This document shows positions 13,035-24,559 of a stretch of DNA of 64,000 nucleotides, piece by piece. Position 1 is the first letter of the stretch. Each line of letters starts with the position of its first letter. The stretch is from assembly GCF_039555335.1 (NCBI RefSeq), contig NC_092628.1, positions 61,920,235 to 61,984,234 of the forward strand. The letters are read 5' to 3'. The notes under the pieces were generated by a model, which searched no databases, was not told the DNA's origin, and saw nothing but the letters and a program-made list of their open reading frames with translations. Source of the DNA: Amphiura filiformis (Eukaryota > Echinodermata > Ophiuroidea > Amphilepidida > Amphiuridae). The translations under genes were made by a program, and so were the position numbers.

Positions 13035-15812
13035 TTATACTTCACAGATATACTTCCATTTCTCATGCCAACCATACTGCTTTAAGTTTACCCTGTTATA
13101 CACAGAGGTACTACTTGGGTTGTAAGTGGATTCCCAATAATCCTCGCCTTTGAGAAAGTAAAGTTTCCTGTCTGCAATAGAATAGTATGCAAGATCGATG
13201 TTGTTTTCCAACGCTGGATAGCCGTTGTATCTACCAGGAAATGCTGTCGATATACTTTTGATGGAATTACAACAGCCTTTGGTATTGCTGGAATAGTCGT
13301 ATTCATACACCTATATTATATGATAAAACAGATACAGAATATTGTAAAAATATAAATGGAGACGAAGGAACTTATGAGTTAAGGCTATCAGTCTTACGTT
13401 ACGCATTGTGAATTCTATATAGGTAGGTATCATGTATTGAAGACTGATCATTGGTTGCCTTGGGTTTGTCAAGTTACCCAACGAATGAAATTAAGATCAT
13501 CCTTGCCAGGTTGGTCCAGGATGATGTATTCCCTATTTACTAATGACTTACTCTATTAATATTACCATTGGGCATATACAATTGACATATATATTGAGCA
13601 TCGAAGGTTTCCCATATAAATCTAAATGAGCAAACACCAACACTGAAGTTCGCCCAACCCACACATCATAAACATACACCCTCCCTGTGATCCCCATACA
13701 TCCCCCACGCCACACCCTCTCATATTTGAAAATAGTCTTAAACTTACCATTGTACTAGTGAAGAAATATACGTTTCCATCTCGTTTATCGAAGTACGCCG
13801 CTTTTATATTGGTAGGAATTGAAGTTGAAGAGCCTGGTTTGGATGGCCACATTGAAGATATGGATCCTTGACGGCTGACTCGCTTGTTGGTCTGGTCATA
13901 AAGATAGCTCCGTCCTCCTGAAATGATGGAAACATCCATGTTACCATTGGTTAAGAATTGAAACAAAATAACACACATAATAATGTGATAAAACAAGTTC
14001 AAATTGGACAAATCGATATTAGTTGGTTGAACGGATTTATCAGGATCGGTATAATATCAGTCGACAAGGTTCTTAGTATCTGATCCAGAAATTGCACTTA
14101 CTTATGTACATGTCCGCAACCACTGTTACCTTTATTAACACTTGATGAGTAGTGACTGCTATTGGCAACCGACGCTATGGCTATAGATCTCCCGTTTTCC
14201 AGTTTCTGAAACACGGTTCAAGAAAATCCTTTCTAGCAATCATTGCTGGAACTACCGCGTCGGTTAACAATAGCAGTCACTATACATCAAGTGTTGATAC
14301 GGCAACAGTGGAAGTTGTTCACATGTACATAAGTAAGTGCAATGTCTGGGTAAGATACTAAGATTCTTGTCTACTGGAGATCGAGCTGGAGATATGATTA
14401 TGATGCCATCTGTTAGCATTCCTCTAAAAACTGTCTGTTGGTATGAAGGAGTCAATCTATGAAACCAATGAATAGTACACACACTACAGAAAGTATTGCA
14501 ACAATGCTGAAAAAAGAAGAATTCCATTAACTGTAATTGACCCAATATTCTGTAGATTTCACATGATGTACTGGATAGAAATGTTCTTTGCTGAAATAAG
14601 TAATATTAGGCTAATAAATGGGATGAAAGGTGTCACTTGTGGTGACAGCATGCTCATATTCCGGTGCTTACAATGGCGGAAAGACGAAAATAAGTTTGAA
14701 TGCAGAGACGAAGAGACTTTAGTTCACAAAAAATCCAGATGTCTTTACAATGGTCTCTAAATGGTTGAATTAGCAATGTAAAGGAAAATGGTGGTGGGAG
14801 AAAGAATGATTTATGAGTATGTCGGGTGAAAGAAATTATCAGCCCTAGAAAACAAAGGTTCTTCAAGATCTGGAACTCAGAAGAAACAAATGTCACATGG
14901 GAAGCGGCGTGCCGAATGACCTTGAATCGCATCAAAATATTGTCATGGATATGTGTGTTCATTACGTGTTTAAATGCCATTATGTCCTTGTTTATGGAGT
15001 AACAACGTGGCTTTATTAATTGTAATCATCCTGTCCCTAAGACGTCAGCCATTTTTGACTGTTATTTTCATCCAATCACCACCTTCGTGCAACCTTCTTC
15101 CGTAAACATTTCCCTGATATCTTGCAGAAAGTGATTTCCCATTTGGCAACCATTCTAAAGGCATCTGAACATTTTGTGGACTTAAAGTGTCTTTGTCTCT
15201 ACATTCTTTCCGCCATTGTAAGCTCCGGAATAGGCATATGATGTCGCCGCAAATGACATCTTCTTATCCCATTTATTAGCCTTATCTTACTATTTCATGC
15301 AAAGAAACATTACCATGCAGTATGTCATCTGAAATCGTCAGAATATCGGATGAATGTTCAACTGCAGTTTGTGGAAGAATTCTTTTTTTCAGCAATATTG
15401 CAATTGTTTTGTGTAGTGTGTGTAATAGTCATACATGTAGAAGTGAGTTTATTCAATTTTGCACTATTTTATATCATTATATCTGAAAATAAAACGATTA
15501 AAAAACCTTGGTATAAAGCTCAGATGTTTATGATTACAAACTACTATAAAGACCACTCACCAGCAAAGAAATAGAGTTCATTCAGGCTAGAACCTTTGGG
15601 CGTAATCTGAACTACAGCTTGCAGGTTGCTAGGGACTCCCGGCCATTCAGTGCTACTACTGGAAGTAATTCTAGGATCACCATAACGTGTTTGTTGATTG
15701 GAATTCTCCCATTGCCAATAATGGTTGCCTCGGAACATATATGTACTGTACAATTTTACACCATTTTCCGTACGAATCCAGTCGAATGCTACAAAGGGAT
15801 CGGTACAAGCTC
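13035..15812 (-). CDS. MMP exons 4-6: hemopexin-like propeller
   Basis: Exons 15561-15812, 13748-13917 and 13035-13310 encode residues 552-783. Four blade repeats are visible. They are marked by ACTDPFVAFDW and NHYWQW, NELYFFAGGRSYLYD, GNVYFFTSTMVYEYD, and RKLYFLKGEDYWE. Pro/Gly turns such as WPGVPSNLQAV and FPGRYNGYPAL lie between them. Cys554 and Cys781 (second to last exon residues KYICEV) match the conserved disulfide that closes this propeller. The domain usually directs substrate and inhibitor binding. Confidence 0.88.
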
Positions 15813-18800
15813 CTGTATACAGTGACATGAGACAGAAAGATAGACTGCTTTACTGACTTTGGCCATAAATCACTCTTATGGGTAGCCTTTTGCAAGATCA
15901 TTGACAAAGAAAGTTAAGAAAGAGGGAAGTGACATTTGTTACTTGATTCACGGTTGCAACACATCGCACCAATACAGATGTCCCAGCAAATACAAAACGT
16001 TTTCGACATCATTCGTAAAAGGTTATAAAAGGTTGTCAGAAAACGTTTAAATGTCGGGTTATATAAAGGGTATAAAATGTTTTAATAACATTCCAAAAAC
16101 ATTCTTGAAAACTTGATACAAAACATTCTAAACAAATGTTATTTTGGGGTTGAAAAAATATTTTGCGAAAAATGTTTGCCCAAAATATTTTCAATAACGT
16201 TTTAAAAACGTTTTCATGACCTTTATATAACCCGACATTTAAATGTTATTAAAAGGTTTTGAAAAAAACATTTAAAGAACATTTCTGTGTTTGCTGGGAA
16301 CAAATATTTGAACATAATGTTATTTAAGTATTGACACAATATTTGGCAAAAATGTTTGCAAAAATAATTTACAATAACATTTTTTGAAAACATTTAAAAA
16401 TATTGTTGTAGTGTGTTTTCATATACAAAACGTTTTAAAACGTTATCGTGACCTTTATATAACTCGACATTTTAATGTTATTAAAACGTTTTTACCTAAA
16501 CCAAAAGCCAAAATACCGTATAACTTATTTAAAATGGTTTTAAAACGTTTTTGTGTTTGCTGGGGTCTTGAATAGAAGTTTTACTGTAACAAAATAAACC
16601 ATGATCATGATTATTAGGCCAACATTACACATGTGGTCTTCTTTGCAAGACACTTTACATGTTTACTACTTAAGCAGAGTTTTTTTAATCTTCAAATGTC
16701 TTTTCAAATTTTGATTCTACACCCTGGGATTGTAAGCATGTCAAGTGAACTTTGCCACGCGTCGCGCCAGTTTCTGTTAGCCGGCCTCACCGTATCCCAA
16801 GAAGGTTGACCAGAAAATGAAGCAATCGGTATTATCGTCTGAATTATTTGTTACATGAACGCTTTTGGGCATAATTATAATACTCACCATACATATCCTT
16901 AAGCTTCCTCCGTGCTGTAACATCAATAGGCACTTGAAAATTATTATCAGGGAAGAAATACATGACATATGGGCTCATGACGGAATCATAATAACTATTT
17001 ACATCATCGTGATCAAGACATAAGATGTGACCAATTTCATGAACAGCAGCAGTAAAAAGGTCCATCAAGCCATAGTAATAATTATTGGAGCCCCATGGGT
17101 AGATTGGGTCATCACGGAAATAGATGTAAGCTCTTCTAGTGTATTGGCCGTTTGAGTAGACGTAAGAGTGGAAACTGGCTGCCATTTCTGAGCCATAGAA
17201 ACACCAGACGTATTGGCCACAACCATAAGGAACAGATGCTGCGTTAAAAAATAAAACAGAAAATCAAATTAATAAATTAATGGCGGAAACAGTCTTTACC
17301 ATGTTTACAACAGAAACATAGCAAAAACAACGCGTCTGTTTGCAAAAGTTTTCAGCAATGCTGAATCCAATGGTAGTCTGCCCATATTATGGATGATGTG
17401 GCTTGGAACTTTACAAGCGTATTCAACTTATGTCACAATATTATTGTCATTATTGCCAGACTGCGGATCAGGATTTGATCTTCAAAGATGTCAAATGTAA
17501 ACTAACGCTGACTAACTAAGGTAATTATCGTGGCTCATGATTCTGTGTTAAGTATTGTGCTCACGGTGATATATTATAACATCAGGTCATGATCCAGCAA
17601 TTAATTGCATGTCTTAATGATGAATGGTATTTTGATATTATTTTGCACATTATGTTTCAATTTCCATATCATTAGAGTACAATAATCATGATAATACTTA
17701 CAGGCACCGTCACTGACGAATTGAATCCATATATCCACATTTGTCTGACTATTATCTTCTTTGAACGTCAACTGACTGACTTCAGCCCATCGTCTAAACG
17801 CTTCTTCGACAATTGATCTCGTCGAATCCGAAGTCAAGTACACGGAATCCGTTAACTTATCCGAGCCACTTTTCTTAATGATTCGCCACGTAATTGTACG
17901 TTCAGCGTTGAAGCCGTGATTACAAATATAACTACTTGTCCTTCTTGATCTTTGCAAAACCTTCTGAAGTAATCCAGGAGCACTTCGTCTTCTTCGTTCC
18001 TCCAGATGTTGATTTTTTGTTCTTTGATCTTGCACATCCGTGACCATAGCATCGGTATCGTATACTCTCTCTGTTCCAATGGCTGTAGTGTATGTATTCA
18101 CTGTTTCAGTAATGACTTCTGACATGTCTGTGACGACTTCAAAGTCTGATTCAGTTCTGTTAGGAAGAACCTCAGACCCACGTAAAATGGCAGCAAGTGT
18201 CGGTGTTCGTCGGATGACATTGCCATTGGATGTCGGTTTTGGTGTTGTTTTAGCTGACGTCGATCTCGCCACTGTTCTTGTTGTTAGAACGTCCTCAAAA
18301 CGCGGTTTTGGTGGCGATTTCTTACCGCTCGCATCTTTTTTACCAGTTATCGCATCCAATTTTGACTGCTTGGAAGTCGATAACATCTTCTTTCTATTTT
18401 TGTGTCCCGATTTTAATCCGCTATCTTTTACTTTCTGCTGTTCTTCAAATGATGTATCATCTTCATCCATATACCTGGAGCTTCCAGTATTGTCTGGAAC
18501 AGCGCATCGTGGTTGTTGCATTAACTCCACAGTTCTTGAATCTAGTTCGCCTGTCACTGGCAAACTGAATTTCTTTTGGAAGGAGCTTATTCCTTGATGA
18601 TACTTGTCTTTCACTGTATTGCTCCATGAGTCTTCATTCTCATCACTTTTGAAACTCTTAAATGATTGCAGTGTACTATCTACAGATATGGCTGGATTAT
18701 CCAATTCTTTACGCCAGTCAACATAATCCCAGCGACCGTCGGAAAGCTGTGTTTCCATGTAGCCCCATTTTTGAAGCAATTTCTAAAAGAGAAATATACA

Positions 18801-21800
18801 GATAAAGAACGAAATAGTATTATCAAAAATAAGATGACTTTCTGTCTTTTAGTATATTTATTTATAGCCATTGTAGTTTGCAATATTTGTATTTGAAAAT
18901 TTACGCATTCTGCAAATTTCGAAATCATTACCATGAGTACATTTATTACAAAGTTTATAGTTTTACACTTTAAGTAATACATTGAGCGGACAATAAAACA
19001 AACAAAATTTTGACATGTGTAGTAATTGATATGACGTTTTACGGGCTCGTTTCAACAATTTGAGGGACTCTTTTGTAATGTTTGTATATTATATATAGTT
19101 GAACATACAGTAGAATCCAGCAATGATATGTTGAGAATTACTCATACTGCAGTTACTGTCCGTTTTCCTATACACAATACACAGAGGTCTCACAATTGAC
19201 GCGTGACCTCCACAAGTAGTGTACGTTAGAAGTATAGGCAATTGCCTAGTTAACGTCACGTAAACGACAGATAACACCAAAAAATATGAAGAAATTATTT
19301 CCAAACCGTGTTAAGTCTGCAAACCACTATGCTTCTCATTTTCAAGAACGCTGGTTAACAATAAGCAGACCATTGTCTCATTTCGTAAACAGAAGCCCAC
19401 ACAGAATTGTAACCTAGCGTTCGCTTTATAATCGTTCACCCAACTGAAACTATAATACCAGCTCATTGCTCATTGCACAGGTAAATCAGAAACATGTGTT
19501 GTGTGGATTTAACCAGAGAAGATCTGATTTAATCAGTTGAGCTGTTTTCAATGAGTGTTATCATGGTTATCTTGGTTTAATAGCTTTTAATGGGGTTTAA
19601 GTCCTGCAAAGGTCATGGTGAATTCTACTGTAGACATGACTGCATCATATAGTGATACAAGAATCCTATTAGCTCTTGATCAGAGCTCTCATAGTTAGCT
19701 CTAGACGACCCAAATGACCAGAAAGCCTCTAGTAATAATGGCTTGCCGAATACAAAGTCCAGTGAAACACGCAGTTACCCACAGTCATTGCAACCATTGG
19801 GCCATTTATTACGCGCGATCATACGGCATGTAAGGTGAAAACAATTACGCACAGTTATTACAGCAATTGGCCCATTTATTACACGCGATCATACGGCATA
19901 TAAGGTAAAAACACGCAGTTACGCACAGTTATTGTAGCAATTGGCCCATTTATTACACGCGATCATACGGCATGTAAGGTGAAACCACGCACATATCAAT
20001 TTGTAAGCGCTCTTTAGCAAAGTCATAGTTCATTGAATTTACAACCGTATGACAAAACAGGCGAAATAGTAACTTTTTGCACAATATTTGCAATCTAAAG
20101 AGAATTGACCATTGCTCATTGAAACTTTGTGGTCTTTCATTTAATGGTCAAAAATTGTGCTTGGATAGGTCGTTTTTAACAGATTAACCACATTCGCCTT
20201 GCTATAAACATTGAATTGCGTTATCTGTTGACGTAATTAAAAAAGTGTTTTTAGGTGGAAGTGTTAGCTTTCGTTCGATATAAAAACAAAATCCGATTTA
20301 ATGAAGGGAACACTTGATGTTTTGACAAAAACCAATCACAGATGCCTATTTTCCACTAGATCTCACACAGCTCTTATGATGCTATGGACTCAACCGTGTA
20401 GTATTAGTATAAACACAGACTGCGTAGAGGCTAGTCTCGCTGTGCTTGGAAATATCTGCGTGCTCGGGTGTATCGAGGTGGAATCTGTGCGTTGATGCAT
20501 TTCTAAGAGAATCGTTTTGTAGCCAAACCTTTTCACATTTTCATACCCAAAGTCATTGCAGCAGTTGGCCCATTTATTACACGCGATCATCGGCATGTAA
20601 GGTGAAAACACGCAGTCACCCACATAATTGCCGCAATTGGCCCATTTATTACACGCGATCTTACGGCATGTAAGGTAAAACCACACAATCGAGTCGTGTG
20701 TAATACACGGGTTATAAACAGAGTAAACTGCTGCAATGACATTGGGTACTGTGGGGTTTCACCTTACATGCCGTTTGATCGCACGAAATAAATGGGTCAA
20801 GTGTTGCAATGACTTTGGGTGAGTATGTAGTTTCAGACTTTGGCACAGAGGTTTCATTCTTCCACATGGATATTCAAAATCGTGGCAAAGTTGTGTGAAA
20901 CCTGACCCCAACAATTAAATATCTGAACCTAAAAAAATGTACGATACAAGCTGTGCTCATACAATTTTACATTTTTATGTCGATACGTTCATATACGTTG
21001 TACTTAGTCAAAAAATTAAAACCTGTAACTCAACTACCCAGAAACATACGGAAATGTAAGTATTTAATCACACGTGTCTTCACTTTGATATTTTTGTCCG
21101 TTTTAAAAGAAAGCATCAAAAAACTATTAAACCGACCCAGATTATTTTGAAAAGAACGAGGCTTGGCGAAAGTCATGAGATCAGATAGGCTGACCGTGAA
21201 AGTCATTAGATTTTTACAATCTAAACCATTTTATTTTCAAAGGAAAGTTGTTAAATGAACTTTAAAATCACTAATAAACGGGTCTGAATCAACCTGAAGG
21301 GTTAAACATGGCAATGGACCAGCAATGAAACTGAAACAGGATGACCTTGAAGTTTCTCACCGCAATCCTCTACATTAATTTATGATTTGGACATAGACCC
21401 CTTCAGCATATTCAGGGTATATAATTTGGCATATCCGCCATATCACTACATATTGCTACCAACAACATTCGCCTATAATACGTTCCTACCTTATTATCTA
21501 TTCTATGACTACCATGTCCAATTGCTATAATATTTTTCTTGTTTGTCTTCGATTATTGATTATATTCACAGACATAAATTGGCCAAAGCACACACATGAA
21601 GAATTTGAAGAAATATTAGGATTGGTCGATTATGATGTTCAGTTCATTAAGATACTAGACTATCAAACGTCTTTTGTGAAAAAAAAGACAAGAACTTCCT
21701 CGGTTTTTATTTGTTTGTGGGGTTACGGTATACTTATAAGTGTTTAGATTATATTTTATTATATTTTATTAGGGATACTTCGTGTGTATGAACAAATTAT

Positions 21801-23459
21801 CACTCCCATCATTATTATCATCTTATGTTAAGCTACAATGGAATTCAGTATCTTATTCAGTAACTATCCTGCCATTCGAGTCAATTTCCCAGTGTCAGAA
21901 GTCAGAAAAACAAATTTAAATCTCGAAGCACTTCTTGTCAAACATATCAGTTTTGAAATCCATAGAATTTTCTTCAAATGTTTCAGAAGTACCAATTTAC
22001 CCACCTCGTGACAATGTAATTGCAAAATGGAATTTTAATTCTCATTGTTGTTGTTTTTTAACTCCCATTGTTTTAAGCTTGATCTTTTATGTCTTTTTCA
22101 AGCGGCAAGTGTGTAAGTAATAGCTAGTAATATAATTATAGAACAACTCAATTTGTGCGATTCATTTAATTCACTTTTAATGACCTTCAATTCGAATAAT
22201 ACCAACAACACCCAAAGAAAACCATGTATTTTATATAGCAGTTTCACTGTTTACACAATCGTATTCAAACCCAGAGATAAGTTCCTATTTCTTTCCCCAA
22301 ACTAGTTTTATTTACTCAGTCGGTAGGATCTAGAAGATATGTGTTTGGGTATTTTTACGAAGTCATTCTGAAGTGTGTAAACACTTAGCCGATTTCACAC
22401 AGGCAAGGCCATATCAACTATAATACTAGGCCTACATATATACCACCTACTATTGAGGCATGAAATAAAATATTATTATTTATTTACAGGATTTAATGAG
22501 AGTTGCTGCTGATAGTAGATCTACGCCTACACCCAATGACACATTGTACAAGCAAGCAAGTACAGAAACATTCTCTATTGCTTTGTCATGGTCTGACTTC
22601 GTGATGTTGAAATGATGAATTTGGGCGGGAAACGGGGATTCTAATCGTAGTTGCGAAATAACAACATTTCGAGTTTCCTCTTGGTTGGATTAATGACTGT
22701 CCTTTAGAACTGGTTAAAAGAATTCTCGATTCTCTATTTCTTCATCTTATGTTAATGTATTCCTTTATCATCTTCACCATTATATTGTTATATAATTATA
22801 TAAGAGAATGAACTAGTTATGTGAACAAGAGTAAGTAAATCACTGAATAGATTCATCAGGTTTGTAGATAAACAGATTGAATAAATATTTCTTTTGTATA
22901 AAACCAGAATTTTACTCACGATTGACGGTTTTGTCTATCATGGTCGATAGACATCCTAAGAATGATGATGGTAGATCCTCGAGGCCTGACTGATATACTA
23001 TCTACAGTCGGGATCCGGCAGACCAGAAGTGGTGAGGATCTACCATCATCATTCTGAAGATGTCTATCGACCATGACAGACGAAACCGTCAATCGTGAGT
23101 AAAAGTCTGGTTTTGTGCAAAAGAAATTTATTCAAAACCAAAACCAAAGAGTAACCAATAAAGAAGAATAAGTAATTTTTGAAATGTAATAACACTTGAT
23201 AAAAACAAAGAGAACATGACAATGTCATTACACTAACCTTGGCAAGACCATCTTGTAACCTTCCTGACGATGCTTTCAAGTGTAAACCAGATGAAGCAGG
23301 TGGTCCTGCTGATGGAATACCGGGGCCTGGTATTACAACTTCCTCTTTTATATCATCTCCATCTTCCGTTGGTTTATCCTTACCAGCAATAACAGTCCCC
23401 AAGCAAAGCACCACTACCAATACCACAGATTGGTTGGGTACAAAATGTCTCAAATACAT
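13035..23459 (-). CDS. Secreted matrix metalloproteinase with hemopexin domain, divergent (complete, 6 exons)
   Basis: The spliced coding exons are 23238-23459, 17702-18782, 16888-17238, 15561-15812, 13748-13917 and 13035-13310. All have GT..AG introns and matching phases, totalling 2352 bases and 783 residues. Order of parts: signal peptide (about 1-25); acidic/Pro-rich stretch; propeptide (about 75-175) with cysteine switch PRCAVPDN at 165-172; Lys/Ser/Thr-rich linker with basic clusters near 337-340 and 352-355; catalytic domain with HEIGHILCLDH at 501-511 and Met-turn SVMSPY (Met522); hemopexin blades from 553, bounded by Cys554 and Cys781. MMPs are zinc endopeptidases that cut extracellular matrix and secreted proteins. 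They are kept latent by the switch cysteine. Odd points: PRCGVPD has Ala for Gly, the zinc motif has Cys508 in place of the usual Gly, and the usual structural-zinc His ligands are not evident. It could be a specialised or weakly active paralogue; the intact frames argue against a pseudogene. Confidence 0.9.
14059..14385. repeat. Inverted repeat in MMP intron 4 (~110-base arms)
   Basis: The left arm (cttagtatct, attgcacttacttatgtaca, then acacttgatg and agtgactgctattg) recurs in reverse complement at about 14265-14385. About 100 bases separate the arms. Arms differ by small substitutions and indels. Confidence 0.8.
14450..15440. repeat. Large diverged inverted repeat in MMP intron 4 (~330-base arms)
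   Basis: The left arm (about 14450-14790) contains gctgaaaaaagaagaattcc, ggctaataaatggga and cttacaatggcggaaag. All reappear in order in reverse complement at about 15115-15440. The arms are older (more diverged) than those of the neighbouring 14059-14385 repeat. Confidence 0.75.
15982..16564. mobile_element. MITE, CCCAGCAAACACAAAA family, nested or doubled copy (MMP intron 3)
   Basis: It opens CCCAGCAAATACAAAACG. A first terminus, tgtgtttgctggga, is reached at about 16299. The same body continues to a second right terminus, ttttgtgtttgctgggg, at 16564. This is therefore either two overlapping copies or an internal duplication. It lies within intron 3 between the catalytic and hemopexin exons. 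Confidence 0.7.
16888..17238 (-). CDS. MMP exon 3: zinc-binding core of the protease domain
   Basis: The acceptor is aacgcag and the donor GTGAGT; both ends are in phase 1. It encodes 117 residues including VHEIGHILCLDHDD (three zinc-ligand His and the catalytic Glu) and DSVMSPYV (Met-turn). The segment that normally holds the structural zinc and calcium site (HGD..GPGG..AHAF in typical MMPs) instead reads GCGQYVWCFYGSEMAASFHS. It has two extra cysteines (441, 447) that could form a disulfide. Confidence 0.9.
17702..18782 (-). CDS. MMP exon 2: propeptide, basic linker and start of catalytic domain
   Basis: This large exon (360 codons plus one base) starts after ctcttttag with KLLQKWGY, the usual opening of an MMP peptidoglycan-binding-like prodomain. 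It contains FQKKFSLPVTGELDSRT and the switch PRCAVPDN. A linker of about 165 residues follows, rich in Lys, Ser and Thr. The linker contains ERRRRSAPG and LQRSRRTSS, which fit proprotein-convertase (furin-like) recognition. The catalytic domain opens with ERTITWRII and runs through the VDIWIQF strand. The donor is T|GTAAGT. Confidence 0.9.
19762..20830. repeat. ~72-base minisatellite with dispersed and inverted units
   Basis: Units contain ggcccatttattacacgcga then tcatacggcatgtaaggtga. Three tandem units lie at about 19762-19990 and two more at about 20555-20690. One unit is in the opposite orientation at about 20715-20825 (caccttacatgccg, then cgaaataaatggg). About 560 bases of unrelated sequence separate the two forward clusters. 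Confidence 0.85.
22878..23135. repeat. Inverted repeat flanking MMP exon 1 donor
   Basis: Arms of about 95 bases are near-identical reverse complements with a loop of about 60 bases. They include ctcacgattgacggttt, catggtcgatagacatc and gaatgatgatggtagatcct. The right arm ends about 100 bases from the exon 1 donor site. Confidence 0.85.
23238..23459 (-). CDS. MMP exon 1: signal peptide and N-terminal extension
   Basis: The ATG opens a 74-residue exon. A short N-region (MYLRHFVPNQ) leads into a hydrophobic core (SVVLVVVLCLGTVIAG), then an acidic stretch and a Pro/Gly-rich segment ending GRLQDGLAK. The donor is AAG|GTTAGT and phase is 0. Residues after the hydrophobic core suit signal-peptidase cleavage near Ala25. 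A long inverted repeat begins just downstream in intron 1 (22878-23135). Confidence 0.8.
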
Positions 23460-24500
23460 GCCTATTGTAGCTGCAAAATACCCTTATGAAGAAACTCAAG
23501 TTTAAGCACACTAGGAGTAATATCCAACTTTAGATCGTTGCTAGGTGTGTTAACTTTGCTCAAAAATGTGTTCATTCTTTATCAAGGACGAGTCGTGTCT
23601 GGTATATCACTGATTGTTTGGCTTGTACTATTAAAATCTGATATATTATTCGATCATCCACTTGATTCACGATCCGATATTATAAGATCCCATTGCAATA
23701 CCATTAAAGTTACATAAGTGTGTTTCCGGTTTGGTACAAGTGTTTTGGTGCTTTTTCAAGGGTCTTCACTACAGACTGCTATGAAGCTTGAAGAGGTTGG
23801 ATCTGAATGGAAAAATAAGAGAGAGAAAAAAGATTTAACATCTTCAAAAGGTTTCAAGATGTTAATGCGTAATGACAAATTATACCATCTGATTACCGGT
23901 GGTTTATAAAAGCATCATCAAGCCATCTATAAAATATCTGTCTGGTGTTATAAATGTTTCCTGATTGACGAAAAATGGTACAGGTGAATAAACCCTGAAA
24001 TAATATAATACAATTATTTGATTACGTCATCTTTCTTTAATTTGATTAGGATATTATCTCGATGGTCTTACGCGTATGTTTCTGTACTGGATGTAGTATG
24101 GGGTTTTGCTGGTACTTTATAATTTCATTCTTATTTCTTCTATCAATTTAATTAAAAAAGTGAGTGTTTAATGTTACACCATGTTCAAGGAAGAAGTTTA
24201 TTATCCTCCTTAATACTAGCTGATGTGCTGCTTATTTTGTGGATCCGATCATAAGAATATAAACTAAGTGTTCCATTTACGATTAAATCAGAAAAGCAGA
24301 AACTGAAACATTTCCACACATTTGAAACAAAAAGCTAGAGAAGGAGTCAGAGCTAGTAACAGCAATACAGTAAAGTAGTTTGGAAAAAGCCACTACATTT
24401 AAAAAATATGAGGTATTTGATTAAAATGCTCAAGTGGATAACTGAATCAACATCTTATCCTCCCAAAACTGTTAAATCAGTGGCTAATTTTGTGAGCCGA
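23460..24500. other. Upstream region of the metalloproteinase gene
   Basis: 5' UTR and promoter of the MMP gene should lie here, read on the minus strand. I saw no clear TATA box or second coding exon. Confidence 0.3.
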
Positions 24501-24559
24501 GTAAAAATGAAGTGCAAATGTCCAAATTGACAGTAATTGGCAGAACACCTTGCAGAATT

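Larger units (their letters stand above)
18783..23237 (-). other. MMP intron 1
   Basis: The intron is 4.45 kb between the signal-peptide exon and the propeptide exon. It holds a minisatellite (19762-20830) and an inverted repeat (22878-23135). The remainder is AT-rich with no further coding signal seen. Confidence 0.7.

Noticed and set aside
18040..18597. 185-codon plus-strand frame
   Set aside because: It is antisense to MMP exon 2, which has conserved motifs and splice sites; the plus-strand frame has no such support.
19762..20830. CRISPR-like array
   Set aside because: The repeat unit is about 72 bases with no uniform unique spacers, it has an inverted unit, and the DNA is an animal intron.
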